64,000 nt of DNA from Bradyrhizobium sp. BTAi1. Its GTDB lineage: Bacteria; Pseudomonadota; Alphaproteobacteria; Rhizobiales; Xanthobacteraceae. The position numbers and the translations under genes were made by a program. The stretch spans positions 3,016,001 to 3,080,000 of the forward strand of contig NC_009485.1 in assembly GCF_000015165.1 (NCBI RefSeq), given 5' to 3'. Below, piece after piece: positions 36,389 through 44,666 of this stretch (the first letter of the stretch is position 1; each line of letters opens with the position of its first letter). The notes beneath the pieces were generated by a model that saw nothing but the letters and a program-made list of their open reading frames with translations, was not told where the DNA came from and did no database searches.

Positions 36389-36394
36389 GACGCC

Positions 36395-37747
36395 ATGACC
36401 ACTGCAAATCCGACCCTGGCCGCGCTGGCTGCTGATCTCGCCGCCGGCCGCATGACGTCGCGCCAACTGGTCGAGGCGTGTCTCGCGCGGATCGCTGACC
36501 CGGCCGGCGAAGGCCAGCGCGCCTTCATCCATGTCGACAAGGCGGCGGCGCTGGCGGCCGCCGACGGCATGGATGCGCTGCGCAAGGCCAATGCCGCGCC
36601 GTCGCCCTATGCCGGCATTCCCGTCTCGATCAAGGACCTGTTCGACATCAAGGGCCAGGTGACCCGCGCCGGCTCGCGCGCGCTGGAGGATTCGGCGCCG
36701 GCGGACGCCGATGCGCCGGTCGTGGCGCGGCTGCGCCGGGCCGGCTTCGTCGTGATCGGCCGCACCAACATGACCGAGTTCGCCTATTCCGGCATCGGCA
36801 TCAACCCGCATTACGGCACGCCGAAGAGCGCCTGGAAGCGCGAAATCGGCCACGTACCCGGCGGCTCGTCGTCGGGCGCTGCGGTGTCCGTCGTCGACCG
36901 CATGGCCTATGGCGCGCTCGGCACCGACACCGGCGGCTCCTGCCGCATCCCCGCGGCCTTCAACGGCATCACCGGCTTCAAGCCGACGCAGGCCCGCGTG
37001 CCGCTCGACGGCGGCGTGCCGCTGTCGACCACGCTCGACAGCTTTGGTCCGCTCGCCAACACGGTGGCCTGCTGTGCGGTGCTGGATTCCGTGCTGGCAG
37101 ACGAGCCGATCCGGCCGCTCGCGCCGCGCCCGGTGAAGGGCCTGCGGCTTGCGGTGCCCACCACCGTCGTGCTCGACGAGCTCGACGTCGAGGTGGCGGA
37201 GACGTTCGAACGCGCGCTGGAGACCTTGGCGAAGCAGGGCGCGCTGATCGAGCGCATCGAATTCCCGGAATTCCTCGACGTCGGCCTCATCGGCATGAAG
37301 GGCGGCTTTGCCGCCGCCGAGAGCTATGCTTGGCACCGCTTCCTGCTCACAGCCAAGGGCGACGTCTATGATCCGCGCGTGTCGGTCCGCATCATGCGCG
37401 GCGAGGCGATCACCGTGCCCGACTACATCGAGATGCTCAACGCCCGACGCTCCCTGGTGGCGCGGGCGGCCGCGCGCATCGCGCCCTATGACGCGTTGGT
37501 GATGCCGACCACGGCGAATGCGCCGCCGAAAATCGCCGATCTCGCCGACGACCAGGCCTTCGCCCGCGAGAACATCCGGGCCCTGCGCAATTGCACCTTC
37601 ATCAACATGATCGACGGCTGCGCCATCTCGCTGCCGGCGCATCGCCACGGCGACGTCCCGGTCGGCCTGATGCTGGCACAGTCCGGCGGCAATGACCGCA
37701 AGCTGCTGGAGATCGCCGCGGGGGTCGAGGGTGTGGTGCGGGGCTGA
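36395..37747 (+). CDS. Amidase-signature hydrolase
   Basis: Amidase-signature enzyme of 450 residues. The Ser-cisSer-Lys triad is Lys80 in PVSIKDLFDIKG, Ser158 in VPGGSSSGAAVSV and Ser182 in GALGTDTGGSCRIPAAFNG. The family hydrolyses carboxamides or amide-linked substrates. GatA function is unlikely because no GatB/GatC is near. It lies in a unit with the small AtuA-like protein, so it might act on an amide feeding the acid catabolism nearby (inference). Confidence 0.88.
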   Translation: MTTANPTLAALAADLAAGRMTSRQLVEACLARIADPAGEGQRAFIHVDKAAALAAADGMDALRKANAAPSPYAGIPVSIKDLFDIKGQVTRAGSRALEDSAPADADAPVVARLRRAGFVVIGRTNMTEFAYSGIGINPHYGTPKSAWKREIGHVPGGSSSGAAVSVVDRMAYGALGTDTGGSCRIPAAFNGITGFKPTQARVPLDGGVPLSTTLDSFGPLANTVACCAVLDSVLADEPIRPLAPRPVKGLRLAVPTTVVLDELDVEVAETFERALETLAKQGALIERIEFPEFLDVGLIGMKGGFAAAESYAWHRFLLTAKGDVYDPRVSVRIMRGEAITVPDYIEMLNARRSLVARAAARIAPYDALVMPTTANAPPKIADLADDQAFARENIRALRNCTFINMIDGCAISLPAHRHGDVPVGLMLAQSGGNDRKLLEIAAGVEGVVRG

Positions 37748-37830
37748 GTTCATCTGACCGACTAGCGTCGCCTCGGAACACCTTGTTCATCCGGAAACGG
37801 GTGGCGTGACAGGGGTCTGAGGGCCACATT

Positions 37831-38580
37831 GTGTGGATGACGAACGTACGCAAATTGACCCCGGTTCCGCCAGTCCTTGGTTCTCCGTGTATCGACGCGA
37901 TTGATTGGGCCATAGTCGAACGCGACCTCGATGCGCGCGGCTGCGCCGTGTTGACGCAGCTGCTGTCGCCCGATGACTGCCGCGCGCTGGCGGCGCTCTA
38001 TCCGGACGACGCGCGTTTCCGCAGCCGTGTCGTCATGGCGCGTCACGGCTTCGGGCGCGGGGAATACAAATATTTCAACTATCCGCTGCCGGATCCGATC
38101 GCGCAGCTGCGGCCGCATCTCTATGCGCAACTTGTCCCGATCGCCAATCGCTGGACTACGACGATGGGGATCGATGTGCACTATCCGGCCGAGCATGCCG
38201 ACTTCCTCGCCCGCTGCCATCAAGCCGGCCAGACCAGGCCGACGCCGCTGCTGCTGCAATATGTCGAGGGCGACTACAACTGCCTGCATCAGGACCTCTA
38301 TGGCGAGCACGTGTTTCCGCTGCAGGTCGCGATCCTCTTGTCCGAGCCGGGGCGCGATTTCGAGGGCGGCGAGTTCGTGCTGACCGAGCAGCGGCCGCGC
38401 ATGCAGTCGCGCGCCGAGGTCGTGCCGCTGCGGCAGGGCGATGCCGTGGTGTTCGCGGTCCATAATCGCCCGGTGCAGGGCACGCGCGGCAGCTACCGCG
38501 TCAACATGCGCCACGGCGTCAGTCGTCTCCGCGCCGGCCAGCGGCATACGCTCGGCGTGATCTTTCATGATGCGAAGTAG
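37831..38580 (+). CDS. 2OG-Fe(II) oxygenase (COG3826-like)
   Basis: Non-haem iron dioxygenase of 249 residues. The double-stranded beta-helix carries CLHQDLYGEHVFPLQ (HxD iron ligands), FEGGEFVLTEQRP, and the distal His with Arg for 2-oxoglutarate in HNRPVQGTRGSYRVNMRHGVS. It resembles prolyl-hydroxylase-type proteins of COG3826, whose substrate I do not know. GTG 37831 is chosen because GAGGG lies about seven bases upstream; ATG 37837 is an alternative. It is coupled to alkB with a 2-base gap. Confidence 0.83.
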   Translation: MWMTNVRKLTPVPPVLGSPCIDAIDWAIVERDLDARGCAVLTQLLSPDDCRALAALYPDDARFRSRVVMARHGFGRGEYKYFNYPLPDPIAQLRPHLYAQLVPIANRWTTTMGIDVHYPAEHADFLARCHQAGQTRPTPLLLQYVEGDYNCLHQDLYGEHVFPLQVAILLSEPGRDFEGGEFVLTEQRPRMQSRAEVVPLRQGDAVVFAVHNRPVQGTRGSYRVNMRHGVSRLRAGQRHTLGVIFHDAK

Positions 38581-38582
38581 GC

Positions 38583-39236
38583 ATGGCGGCTGATCTGTTC
38601 GATGGACTCGAGTCCGCAGGACCGGCGCGCCAGCAGCTTGCGCCGGGTGCCGTTCTGCTGCGCGGCTTTGCGCGGTCACAGCAGGCCGAGCTGATCGCGG
38701 TGATCGAGGCGATCGCCGCTCAGGCGCCGTTCCGCCGCATGATGACGCCGGGCGGCCATCAGATGTCGGTGGCGATGACGAGTTGCGGATCGTGTGGCTG
38801 GGTCACGGACCGGACCGGCTATCGCTACGATGCCCTTGATCCGGAGAGCGGCCAGCCATGGCCGGCGATACCGCCGTTGTTTCGCGACCTTGCGGAGCAA
38901 GCCGCGAGCGAAGCCGGCTTTGCAGACTTCGCGCCGGATGCGTGCCTGATCAACCGCTATGAACCCGGTGCCAAGATGTCGCTGCACCAGGACCGCGACG
39001 AGCGCGACATCGGCGCGCCGATCGTCTCGGTGTCGTTGGGTCTGCCCGCGACGTTCCTGTTCGGTGGCCTCAAGCGCACCGACAAGACGCAGCGTTATCG
39101 GCTCGTTCATGGCGACGTCGTCGTGTGGGGCGGCCCGGCGCGGCTCGCCTTCCACGGCATAGCCCCGCTCGCCGACGGCGAGCATGCGCTGCTCGGCCGC
39201 CGGCGCATCAACCTGACATTTCGCCGGGCGCGCTGA
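38583..39236 (+). CDS. alkB: Alpha-ketoglutarate-dependent DNA demethylase AlkB
   Basis: Protein of 217 residues aligning end to end with E. coli AlkB, which removes 1-methyladenine and 3-methylcytosine from DNA and RNA. Iron ligands are His135 and Asp137 in KMSLHQDRDERDIGAP and His191 in RLAFHGIAPL; 2-oxoglutarate arginines are Arg208 and Arg214 in RRINLTFRRAR. TPGGHQMSVAMTSCG matches the nucleotide-recognition lid. No ada-type regulator is visible; it follows another Fe(II)/2OG enzyme in one transcript. Its stop codon abuts the stop of the convergent TPP-enzyme gene. Confidence 0.96.
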   Translation: MAADLFDGLESAGPARQQLAPGAVLLRGFARSQQAELIAVIEAIAAQAPFRRMMTPGGHQMSVAMTSCGSCGWVTDRTGYRYDALDPESGQPWPAIPPLFRDLAEQAASEAGFADFAPDACLINRYEPGAKMSLHQDRDERDIGAPIVSVSLGLPATFLFGGLKRTDKTQRYRLVHGDVVVWGGPARLAFHGIAPLADGEHALLGRRRINLTFRRAR

Positions 39237-40868
39237 TCAGGCTGACGGCTTCGCCGGATGGATGAAGGCCCAGGGCGAGATTTCGCTGTCGCGGGGCACC
39301 TCGATGTCGATCAGATAGGGGCCGCCGTGCGCCAGCGCTTTTTCCAGCGCCGATCTGAACTGATCGGGCGCCGTGACCTTGCTCGCGGCGACGCCGAAGG
39401 ATTCGGCGAGCTTGACGAAATCCGGGTTGACGAGATCGGAGGCGACGACGCGGCCGTCGAAGCGCTCCCGCTGGTCGCGCCGGACGTTGCCGTAAGAGTT
39501 GTTGTTGAACACCAAGGTGACGACGCCGATGTTGTACTGCACGGCGGTCGCCAGCTCCTGCACGGCGAACATGAAGCCGCCGTCGCCGGTGATCGCCACG
39601 ACCGGCCTGTCGGGATGCGCGACCTTGGCGCCGAGCGCGGTGGGGAAGCCGGCGCCGAGCGTGCCCTGATAGCCCGACGTGATGAAGGTGCGCGGCTCGT
39701 AGACCGGAAAACCGTACCAGGAGGCGAAGCCGACCTGCGACAATTCGTCAGTGACGATGGCGTCATGCGGCAGCACCGCGCGCAGCACGTTCAGATAGGC
39801 CATCTGCGGCTGCACCCTCTGGATCTCCTGCAAGCTCGCCGCGCTGGCCTCGCGAATGGTTGCGCGGCGGCCCGCCGTCTTGCGATAGCCAGCCTTGCTG
39901 ACTGCCGCGGCCAGTGCGGCCGTGCCGGCCTTGGCATCGGCGACGATGCCGGCGTCGACGATCAGGCGCCGCATCTCGACGGGATCGATGTCGATGCGGA
40001 TCGATTTCAAGCCGTCCGGCTTGAACGGCCAGCGGAACGTGGTCGGCAGCTCCATGCGGGTGCCGATGCCGATCATGAGATCCGTGGTCGGCCAGAGCTT
40101 GTAGGCCGCGGCCATGGTGAGTCCGAGCTCATGTGCGTTGGAGAGGATGCCGCGCCCGGAGCGGAAGGCGACAACCGGGGCGTCGATCATCTCGGCCAGT
40201 TCCAGGATCTCGTCGCGCGCCTCGATCGCGCCGGCACCGACGAAGATCATCGGTGCCTTCGCGCCCGCAATCAGCGCCGCCGCCTTGGCGATGCGATCGG
40301 GATCGGGCTGCGGCGGCGTGAACGGCCCGAGCGGCTTTGCAGCTGATGTCTCGGCCTTCTGCGTGAACACGTCCCAGGGCATTTCCAGTGCGGCAGGGCC
40401 GCGCCGTCCCGACAGCATCTCCTGGAAGGCGCGGGAGACCAGTGTCGGCGCCGAGTCCGGATATTCGATGCGCTCGGCCCATTTGACGAAGGTGCGCAAG
40501 GTCGCGAGCTGGTCGGGCATCTCATGCAGATGGCCGCGGCCGCGGCCGAGATAGTCCGTCGGCACCTGGCCCGTGAGGCACAGCACCGGCTCGTTGCAGC
40601 CGAAGGCGGTGAGCAGCGCGGCGCCAGCGTTGAGCACGCCCGGTCCGGGCACAACGCTGAAGACGCCGGGCTTGCCGCTGGCGCGGGCATAGCCGAACGC
40701 CATGTAGCCGCAGGCCTGCTCGTGGCGGGCGCCGACGGTCTTGAGCTGCGCCTGGTGGAAGGCGTCGAACAGGCCGTAGACCTGCGCGCCGGGCAGGCCG
40801 AACACGGTGTCGACGCCGTGGGCAACGAGCCCGCTGACGATGGCTTCGCCGCCGGTCATGGTGGTCAT
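39237..40868 (-). CDS. TPP-dependent enzyme of the acetolactate synthase/benzoylformate decarboxylase family
   Basis: Protein of 543 residues with three domains: PYR (about 1-165, catalytic Glu50 in VGARHEQACGYMAFGYARA), central (about 190-320) and PP (about 360-530, TPP/Mg motif GDGGFMFAVQELATAV...NNNSYGN). It resembles acetolactate synthase large-subunit paralogues without a regulatory subunit gene. In this operon it may decarboxylate or carboligate a 2-oxo acid of the hpa route, such as an aryl pyruvate, but that is inference. Last gene of the hpa operon, 15 bases after the FAH gene. Confidence 0.85.
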   Translation of the reverse strand: MTTMTGGEAIVSGLVAHGVDTVFGLPGAQVYGLFDAFHQAQLKTVGARHEQACGYMAFGYARASGKPGVFSVVPGPGVLNAGAALLTAFGCNEPVLCLTGQVPTDYLGRGRGHLHEMPDQLATLRTFVKWAERIEYPDSAPTLVSRAFQEMLSGRRGPAALEMPWDVFTQKAETSAAKPLGPFTPPQPDPDRIAKAAALIAGAKAPMIFVGAGAIEARDEILELAEMIDAPVVAFRSGRGILSNAHELGLTMAAAYKLWPTTDLMIGIGTRMELPTTFRWPFKPDGLKSIRIDIDPVEMRRLIVDAGIVADAKAGTAALAAAVSKAGYRKTAGRRATIREASAASLQEIQRVQPQMAYLNVLRAVLPHDAIVTDELSQVGFASWYGFPVYEPRTFITSGYQGTLGAGFPTALGAKVAHPDRPVVAITGDGGFMFAVQELATAVQYNIGVVTLVFNNNSYGNVRRDQRERFDGRVVASDLVNPDFVKLAESFGVAASKVTAPDQFRSALEKALAHGGPYLIDIEVPRDSEISPWAFIHPAKPSA

Positions 40869-40883
40869 GCTGATCTTCCGTTT

Positions 40884-41756
40884 CTACTGTGCTTCGTCGA
40901 CGACGCCGTTGCGCAAGGTGCCGACGCCTTCGGCCTCGATCTCGATGGTATCGCCGGGCTTCAGAAAGCGTGGCGGATCGAACCGTGCACCGGCGCCGGT
41001 CGGCGTGCCCGTCACGATCACGTCGCCTGGGATCAGCGTCGTGAAGGTCGAGATGTAATTGATGAGATAGCGGAACCCGAAGATCAGCCGCGAGGTGCGG
41101 TCGTCCTGGCGCAATTCGCCATTCACGCGCGTCGTCAGCCGGATGTCGGCGATCTGGCTTTCATCCGTGTAGGGCACGATCCAGGGGCCAAGACTGCCGG
41201 TGGAGTCGAAGTTCTTGCCCTGGGTGACATTGAACTTGGCGTGCCGCACCCAGTCGCGGATCGTGCCTTCGTTGCACAGCGTCAGCGCGGCGATATGGTC
41301 GAGGGCCTGGCTTTCCGGGATATGCCGCCCGGCTTTGCCGATGATCAGCACGAGCTCGCCCTCATAGTCGAACTGCGGCGAGGCGCGCGGGCGCACCAGC
41401 GGCGTCTCGTGGCCGACGAAGGAGCGCGGGGTGCGCATGAACATCGACGGATATTTCGGCGCGTCCTGGCCGTCTTTATATTCGGCATTGCGGTCGGGAT
41501 AGTTGACGCCGATGCAGATGATCTTCTCGGGGGAGGGGATCGGCGGCAGCCAGGTGATCGCATCAAGGCGATGATCGGGCGAGAGGCCGGAGGCGGCGTC
41601 GGTCAGCCGCGGCAGGGCCCCGGCTGCGATCACCTCGCGCAGGGTCGGATAATCCTTGGCACAGCGCGCCGAGAGATCGATGACACCTTGATCGGTGACG
41701 AGGCCGTAGCGGACCACGCCGTCAACGGCATAGGTGGCGAGGCGAGGGGAGGTCAT
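40884..41756 (-). CDS. Fumarylacetoacetate hydrolase-family protein (HpaG-like decarboxylase/isomerase candidate)
   Basis: FAH-fold protein of 290 residues. An N-terminal cap (ATYAVDGVVRYGLVTDQG) is followed by the core with IICIGVNYPDRNAEY and metal ligands in FDYEGELVLIIG and NFDSTGSLGPWIV. Between hpaE and the TPP gene it best fits the 5-oxopent-3-ene-1,2,5-tricarboxylate decarboxylase step (HpaG), which no other gene here covers. Single-domain length (E. coli HpcE is double) leaves the isomerase step less sure. It starts 12 bases after hpaE. Confidence 0.82.
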   Translation of the reverse strand: MTSPRLATYAVDGVVRYGLVTDQGVIDLSARCAKDYPTLREVIAAGALPRLTDAASGLSPDHRLDAITWLPPIPSPEKIICIGVNYPDRNAEYKDGQDAPKYPSMFMRTPRSFVGHETPLVRPRASPQFDYEGELVLIIGKAGRHIPESQALDHIAALTLCNEGTIRDWVRHAKFNVTQGKNFDSTGSLGPWIVPYTDESQIADIRLTTRVNGELRQDDRTSRLIFGFRYLINYISTFTTLIPGDVIVTGTPTGAGARFDPPRFLKPGDTIEIEAEGVGTLRNGVVDEAQ

Positions 41757-41768
41757 GGGCTGTTCTCC

Positions 41769-43307
41769 TTACACGCCGAGCCGCTGGATCTTGTGGGTGC
41801 CGCGCGCGAGCGAGACGTGCTTGGTCTCCATGTAGAAGTCGAATGAATAGTCGCCGCCGTCGCGGCCGATGCCGGACGCCTTCATGCCGCCGAACGGCGT
41901 CGGCAGATGGCGGACGTTCTCCGAGTTCAGCCAGATCATGCCGGCCTCCAGCGCGTCGGCGACGCGCAGCGCGCGGCCCATGTCGCCGGTCCAGACATAG
42001 CCGGTGAGGCCATACTGCACGTCATTGGCGATCGCGATCGCGTCCGCCTCGTCGCCGAACGGGATCACGGTCAGGAATGGCCCGAACACCTCTTCCTGCG
42101 CCACGCGCATGATCTGGCTCGCGCCCGTGACGAGCGTGGGCTCGACGTAGTGGCCGCCGCCCGGACCAGCGACCGGCTTGCCGCCGACGGCAATGATCGC
42201 CCCGTCCTGGCGCGCGATGTCGACATAAGAGCAGACCTTGGCGAGGTGCCGCTCATGAATCAGCGGCCCGACCTCGGTCGCGGGATCGAGCGGATGACCG
42301 ACCTTCAGCGCACGCACGCGCGCCGCGAGCTTGGCCGTGAATGTCTCGGCAATGTTCTGCTGCACCAGCAGGCGGCTCGAGGAGGTGCAGCGCTCGCCGT
42401 TGAGCGAATAGATCATGAACACGACGGCGTCGAGCGCGCGATCGAGGTCGGCATCGTCGAACACGATCACCGGGTTCTTGCCGCCAAGCTCGAAATGCAC
42501 GCGTTTCAGAGTCGGCGCGCCCTGCGCCATGATCGCCGACCCGGTCGTGCTCTCGCCGACGAAGCCGATCGCCTTGATGGCAGGATGTTCGGTCAGCGCC
42601 CTGCCGGCCTCCTCGCCGAAGCCATGGACAGTGTTGAGCACGCCATCGGGGATACCGGCGTCCTTGGCGAGTTTTGCCAGCCAGTGCGCCGTGATCGGCG
42701 ACCATTCGGCCGGCTTGTGCACGACCGTGCAGCCTGCCGCGAGCGCCGGGGCGATCTTCCAGGTCGACAGCATGAACGGCGTGTTCCACGGGGTGATCAC
42801 GCCGACCGGGCCGATCGGTACCCGCGTGGAGATGTTCCAGTGCTCTTCGCTCGGCGTATTCAGCCCGTCGCGCGCCTCGGTGCATTTGTCGGCGAAAAAC
42901 CGGAAATTCTCGGCGGCGCGGATCGCCGCCTTGGCCATGAAGCGATAGGCCTGACCGGTGTCGATGCATTCGAGCACGGCGATGTCGTCGGCATGATCCT
43001 CGATCGCATCGGCCACGCGGTGCAGGAGCTTGCGCCGCATCGCCGGCGCCATCTCGCGCCAGGATTTGAAAGCGAGCGCAGCAGAGGTCGCCGCGCGGTC
43101 GATGTCCTCGGCATTGCCGCGCGCTACTTTGGCCAGCACGGTGTTGTCGATTGGCGACTTCGTCTCGAACGTCGCGCCCGAAATCGCCGGTACCACCTTG
43201 CCATCGATGAAGTGGCCGATGCCCTCGTCCTTGAGCTTGGCGAGCAGGGGGGCGGCGCGGTCGAGATTGGCCTTGTAGATGTCGGCTTTGGGTGTGGCCT
43301 TATCCAT
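41769..43307 (-). CDS. hpaE: 5-carboxymethyl-2-hydroxymuconate semialdehyde dehydrogenase
   Basis: NAD-dependent aldehyde dehydrogenase of 512 residues that oxidises the ring-cleavage product of homoprotocatechuate. Catalytic residues are Asn175 (ITPWNTPF), Glu273 (VHFELGGKNPV) and Cys307 (NGERCTSSSR). C-terminal segments IWLNSENVRHLPTPFGGMKASG and DFYMETKHVSLARGTHKIQRLG match HpaE proteins. The hpaF frame overlaps its start by eight bases, so they are translationally coupled. Assignment rests on sequence style and its hpaF/hpaH/hpaR neighbours. Confidence 0.92.
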   Translation of the reverse strand: MDKATPKADIYKANLDRAAPLLAKLKDEGIGHFIDGKVVPAISGATFETKSPIDNTVLAKVARGNAEDIDRAATSAALAFKSWREMAPAMRRKLLHRVADAIEDHADDIAVLECIDTGQAYRFMAKAAIRAAENFRFFADKCTEARDGLNTPSEEHWNISTRVPIGPVGVITPWNTPFMLSTWKIAPALAAGCTVVHKPAEWSPITAHWLAKLAKDAGIPDGVLNTVHGFGEEAGRALTEHPAIKAIGFVGESTTGSAIMAQGAPTLKRVHFELGGKNPVIVFDDADLDRALDAVVFMIYSLNGERCTSSSRLLVQQNIAETFTAKLAARVRALKVGHPLDPATEVGPLIHERHLAKVCSYVDIARQDGAIIAVGGKPVAGPGGGHYVEPTLVTGASQIMRVAQEEVFGPFLTVIPFGDEADAIAIANDVQYGLTGYVWTGDMGRALRVADALEAGMIWLNSENVRHLPTPFGGMKASGIGRDGGDYSFDFYMETKHVSLARGTHKIQRLGV

Positions 43308-43698
43308 GTGATGCCTCCGCTTTCAGGGCGTCGTGGATGTTGTTGCGTTTCCAGCTGGTCGCTGCGTCGTTGATCTGCATGTCGAAGGACAGCGCGAACT
43401 TGCTGCTCGCGAAGATCGGGTCGAGATGCGCTGAGAGCGCTTTGAAGACGTGTTCCCCGGCGCGCTGCCGAGCTGCGAGATCGCGGCCTTCGCCGAGCCG
43501 CAGCAGCATCGCGAGGAAGCCATAGTCGGGCTTGCCGTCGGCGATCGCGTAATGCTCACAGCGGATGGCGCGCACGCGGATGCCGCCAATCGGAAAGATG
43601 CCGGTTTCGCCGGCGGCCTTGCGAACGATTTCACAGACTTCGGCCATGTCGAGGCGCTCGTCGAGATTGGCCGAGTATTCGATGCTGAAATGCGGCAT
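43300..43698 (-). CDS. hpaF: 5-carboxymethyl-2-hydroxymuconate delta-isomerase
   Basis: Protein of 132 residues of the tautomerase superfamily, close to E. coli HpaF/HpcD: MPHFSIEYSANLDERLDM, TGIFPIGGIRVRAI, DYGFLAMLLRLGEGRDLAARQRAGE. Pro2, which becomes N-terminal after Met removal, is the catalytic base. ATG 43698 is chosen because it puts that proline in place; the open frame running from 43902 is upstream read-through. GAAGG precedes it. It overlaps hpaE by eight bases. Confidence 0.92.
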   Translation of the reverse strand: MPHFSIEYSANLDERLDMAEVCEIVRKAAGETGIFPIGGIRVRAIRCEHYAIADGKPDYGFLAMLLRLGEGRDLAARQRAGEHVFKALSAHLDPIFASSKFALSFDMQINDAATSWKRNNIHDALKAEASHG

Positions 43699-43745
43699 GC
43701 CCTTCTTTCTCGGTCTTTGCTCTCGGTTTTTGTCTCGCGCTGGCG

Positions 43746-44552
43746 TCAGCCGAAATAGCAGCTTACCGTCCCGTACGGACCGTAGTCGGCTTGAATCGTA
43801 TCGCCCTTGCGTGCCTCGATCGGCCGGATGAATGAGCCGGCCAGCACGACCTGTCCCGGTTCCAGGGCCAGCCCCTGCGCGGCGATCTTGTTGGCCAGCC
43901 AAGCCACCGCCGTCGCGGGATTGTTGAGGACGCCGGCCGCGAGACCAGTTTCTTCGAGCTGTCCGTTCTTATAACAAAGCGCGCCGATCCAGCGCAGGTC
44001 GGCGTCGAGCGGTCGCAGCGGCCGGCCGCCGAGCACGATGCCGGCGTTTGCGGCATTGTCGGCGATCGTGTCAAAAATCTTGCGCGTGGCTTTGGTCTCG
44101 GGATCGACGCGCTCGATTCGGGTGTCGAGGATCTCCAACGCAGGCACGACGTAATCGGTCGCATTCAGCACATCGAACAAGGTGCAGTCCGGTCCCGAAA
44201 GCCGGTGCTTCATGACGAATGCGAGCTCGGCCTCGATCCGCGTCGCGATGAACCGGTCCGACGGCACGATGCCGCCATCGGCGAAGAACATGTCGTCGAG
44301 CAGTACGCCCGAATCCGGCTCGTCGATGTTGAGCGCGCTCTGCATCGCCTTCGATGTCAGGCCGATCTTATGGCCCTTGATGATCCGGCCCGCCGTGACC
44401 TTGATGTCGATCCAGGCCCGCTGGATCTCATAGGCGTCCGCGATCGTGATGGCGGGAAACTCCCGTGAGAGCTGTCGGATCTGGCTACGGCTTTTCTCGG
44501 CCTGATCGAGGCGCAGGGCGCAGCTGTGGATCTGGTCGTGCGTCAGGGGCAT
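43746..44552 (-). CDS. hpaH: 2-oxo-hept-4-ene-1,7-dioate hydratase
   Basis: Protein of 268 residues very similar to E. coli HpcG/Hpa[65 protein letters not shown] and [22 protein letters not shown]. The enzyme hydrates the oxo-diacid before aldol cleavage, using a magnesium bound by Glu residues of the EAELAFVMK stretch. First gene of the five-gene minus-strand operon and divergent from hpaR; 47 bases separate it from hpaF. Confidence 0.94.
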   Translation of the reverse strand: MPLTHDQIHSCALRLDQAEKSRSQIRQLSREFPAITIADAYEIQRAWIDIKVTAGRIIKGHKIGLTSKAMQSALNIDEPDSGVLLDDMFFADGGIVPSDRFIATRIEAELAFVMKHRLSGPDCTLFDVLNATDYVVPALEILDTRIERVDPETKATRKIFDTIADNAANAGIVLGGRPLRPLDADLRWIGALCYKNGQLEETGLAAGVLNNPATAVAWLANKIAAQGLALEPGQVVLAGSFIRPIEARKGDTIQADYGPYGTVSCYFG

Positions 44553-44588
44553 GAGATGATTGCTCGGAAATAACGTGTCAGTACATGA

Positions 44589-44600
44589 TTAACATGTTAA
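44589..44600. promoter_or_regulatory. Candidate HpaR operator in the hpaH-hpaR gap
   Basis: Perfect 12-bp palindrome TTAACATGTTAA, in an AT-rich patch of the 114-base gap between divergent hpaH and hpaR. A second ACATG half-site lies seven bases upstream (GTACATGATTAACATG). A MarR dimer would fit; binding is not proved. Confidence 0.5.
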
Positions 44601-44666
44601 GTTTCGACGAGCAAACCGAAACGATATTTGCTGCGCTGCAAATATTTGTGCGGGCGGGGGAGAGGC

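Noticed and set aside
43699..43902. N-terminal extension of HpaF
   Set aside because: It overlaps the hpaH gene end and would bury the catalytic proline that must be N-terminal.
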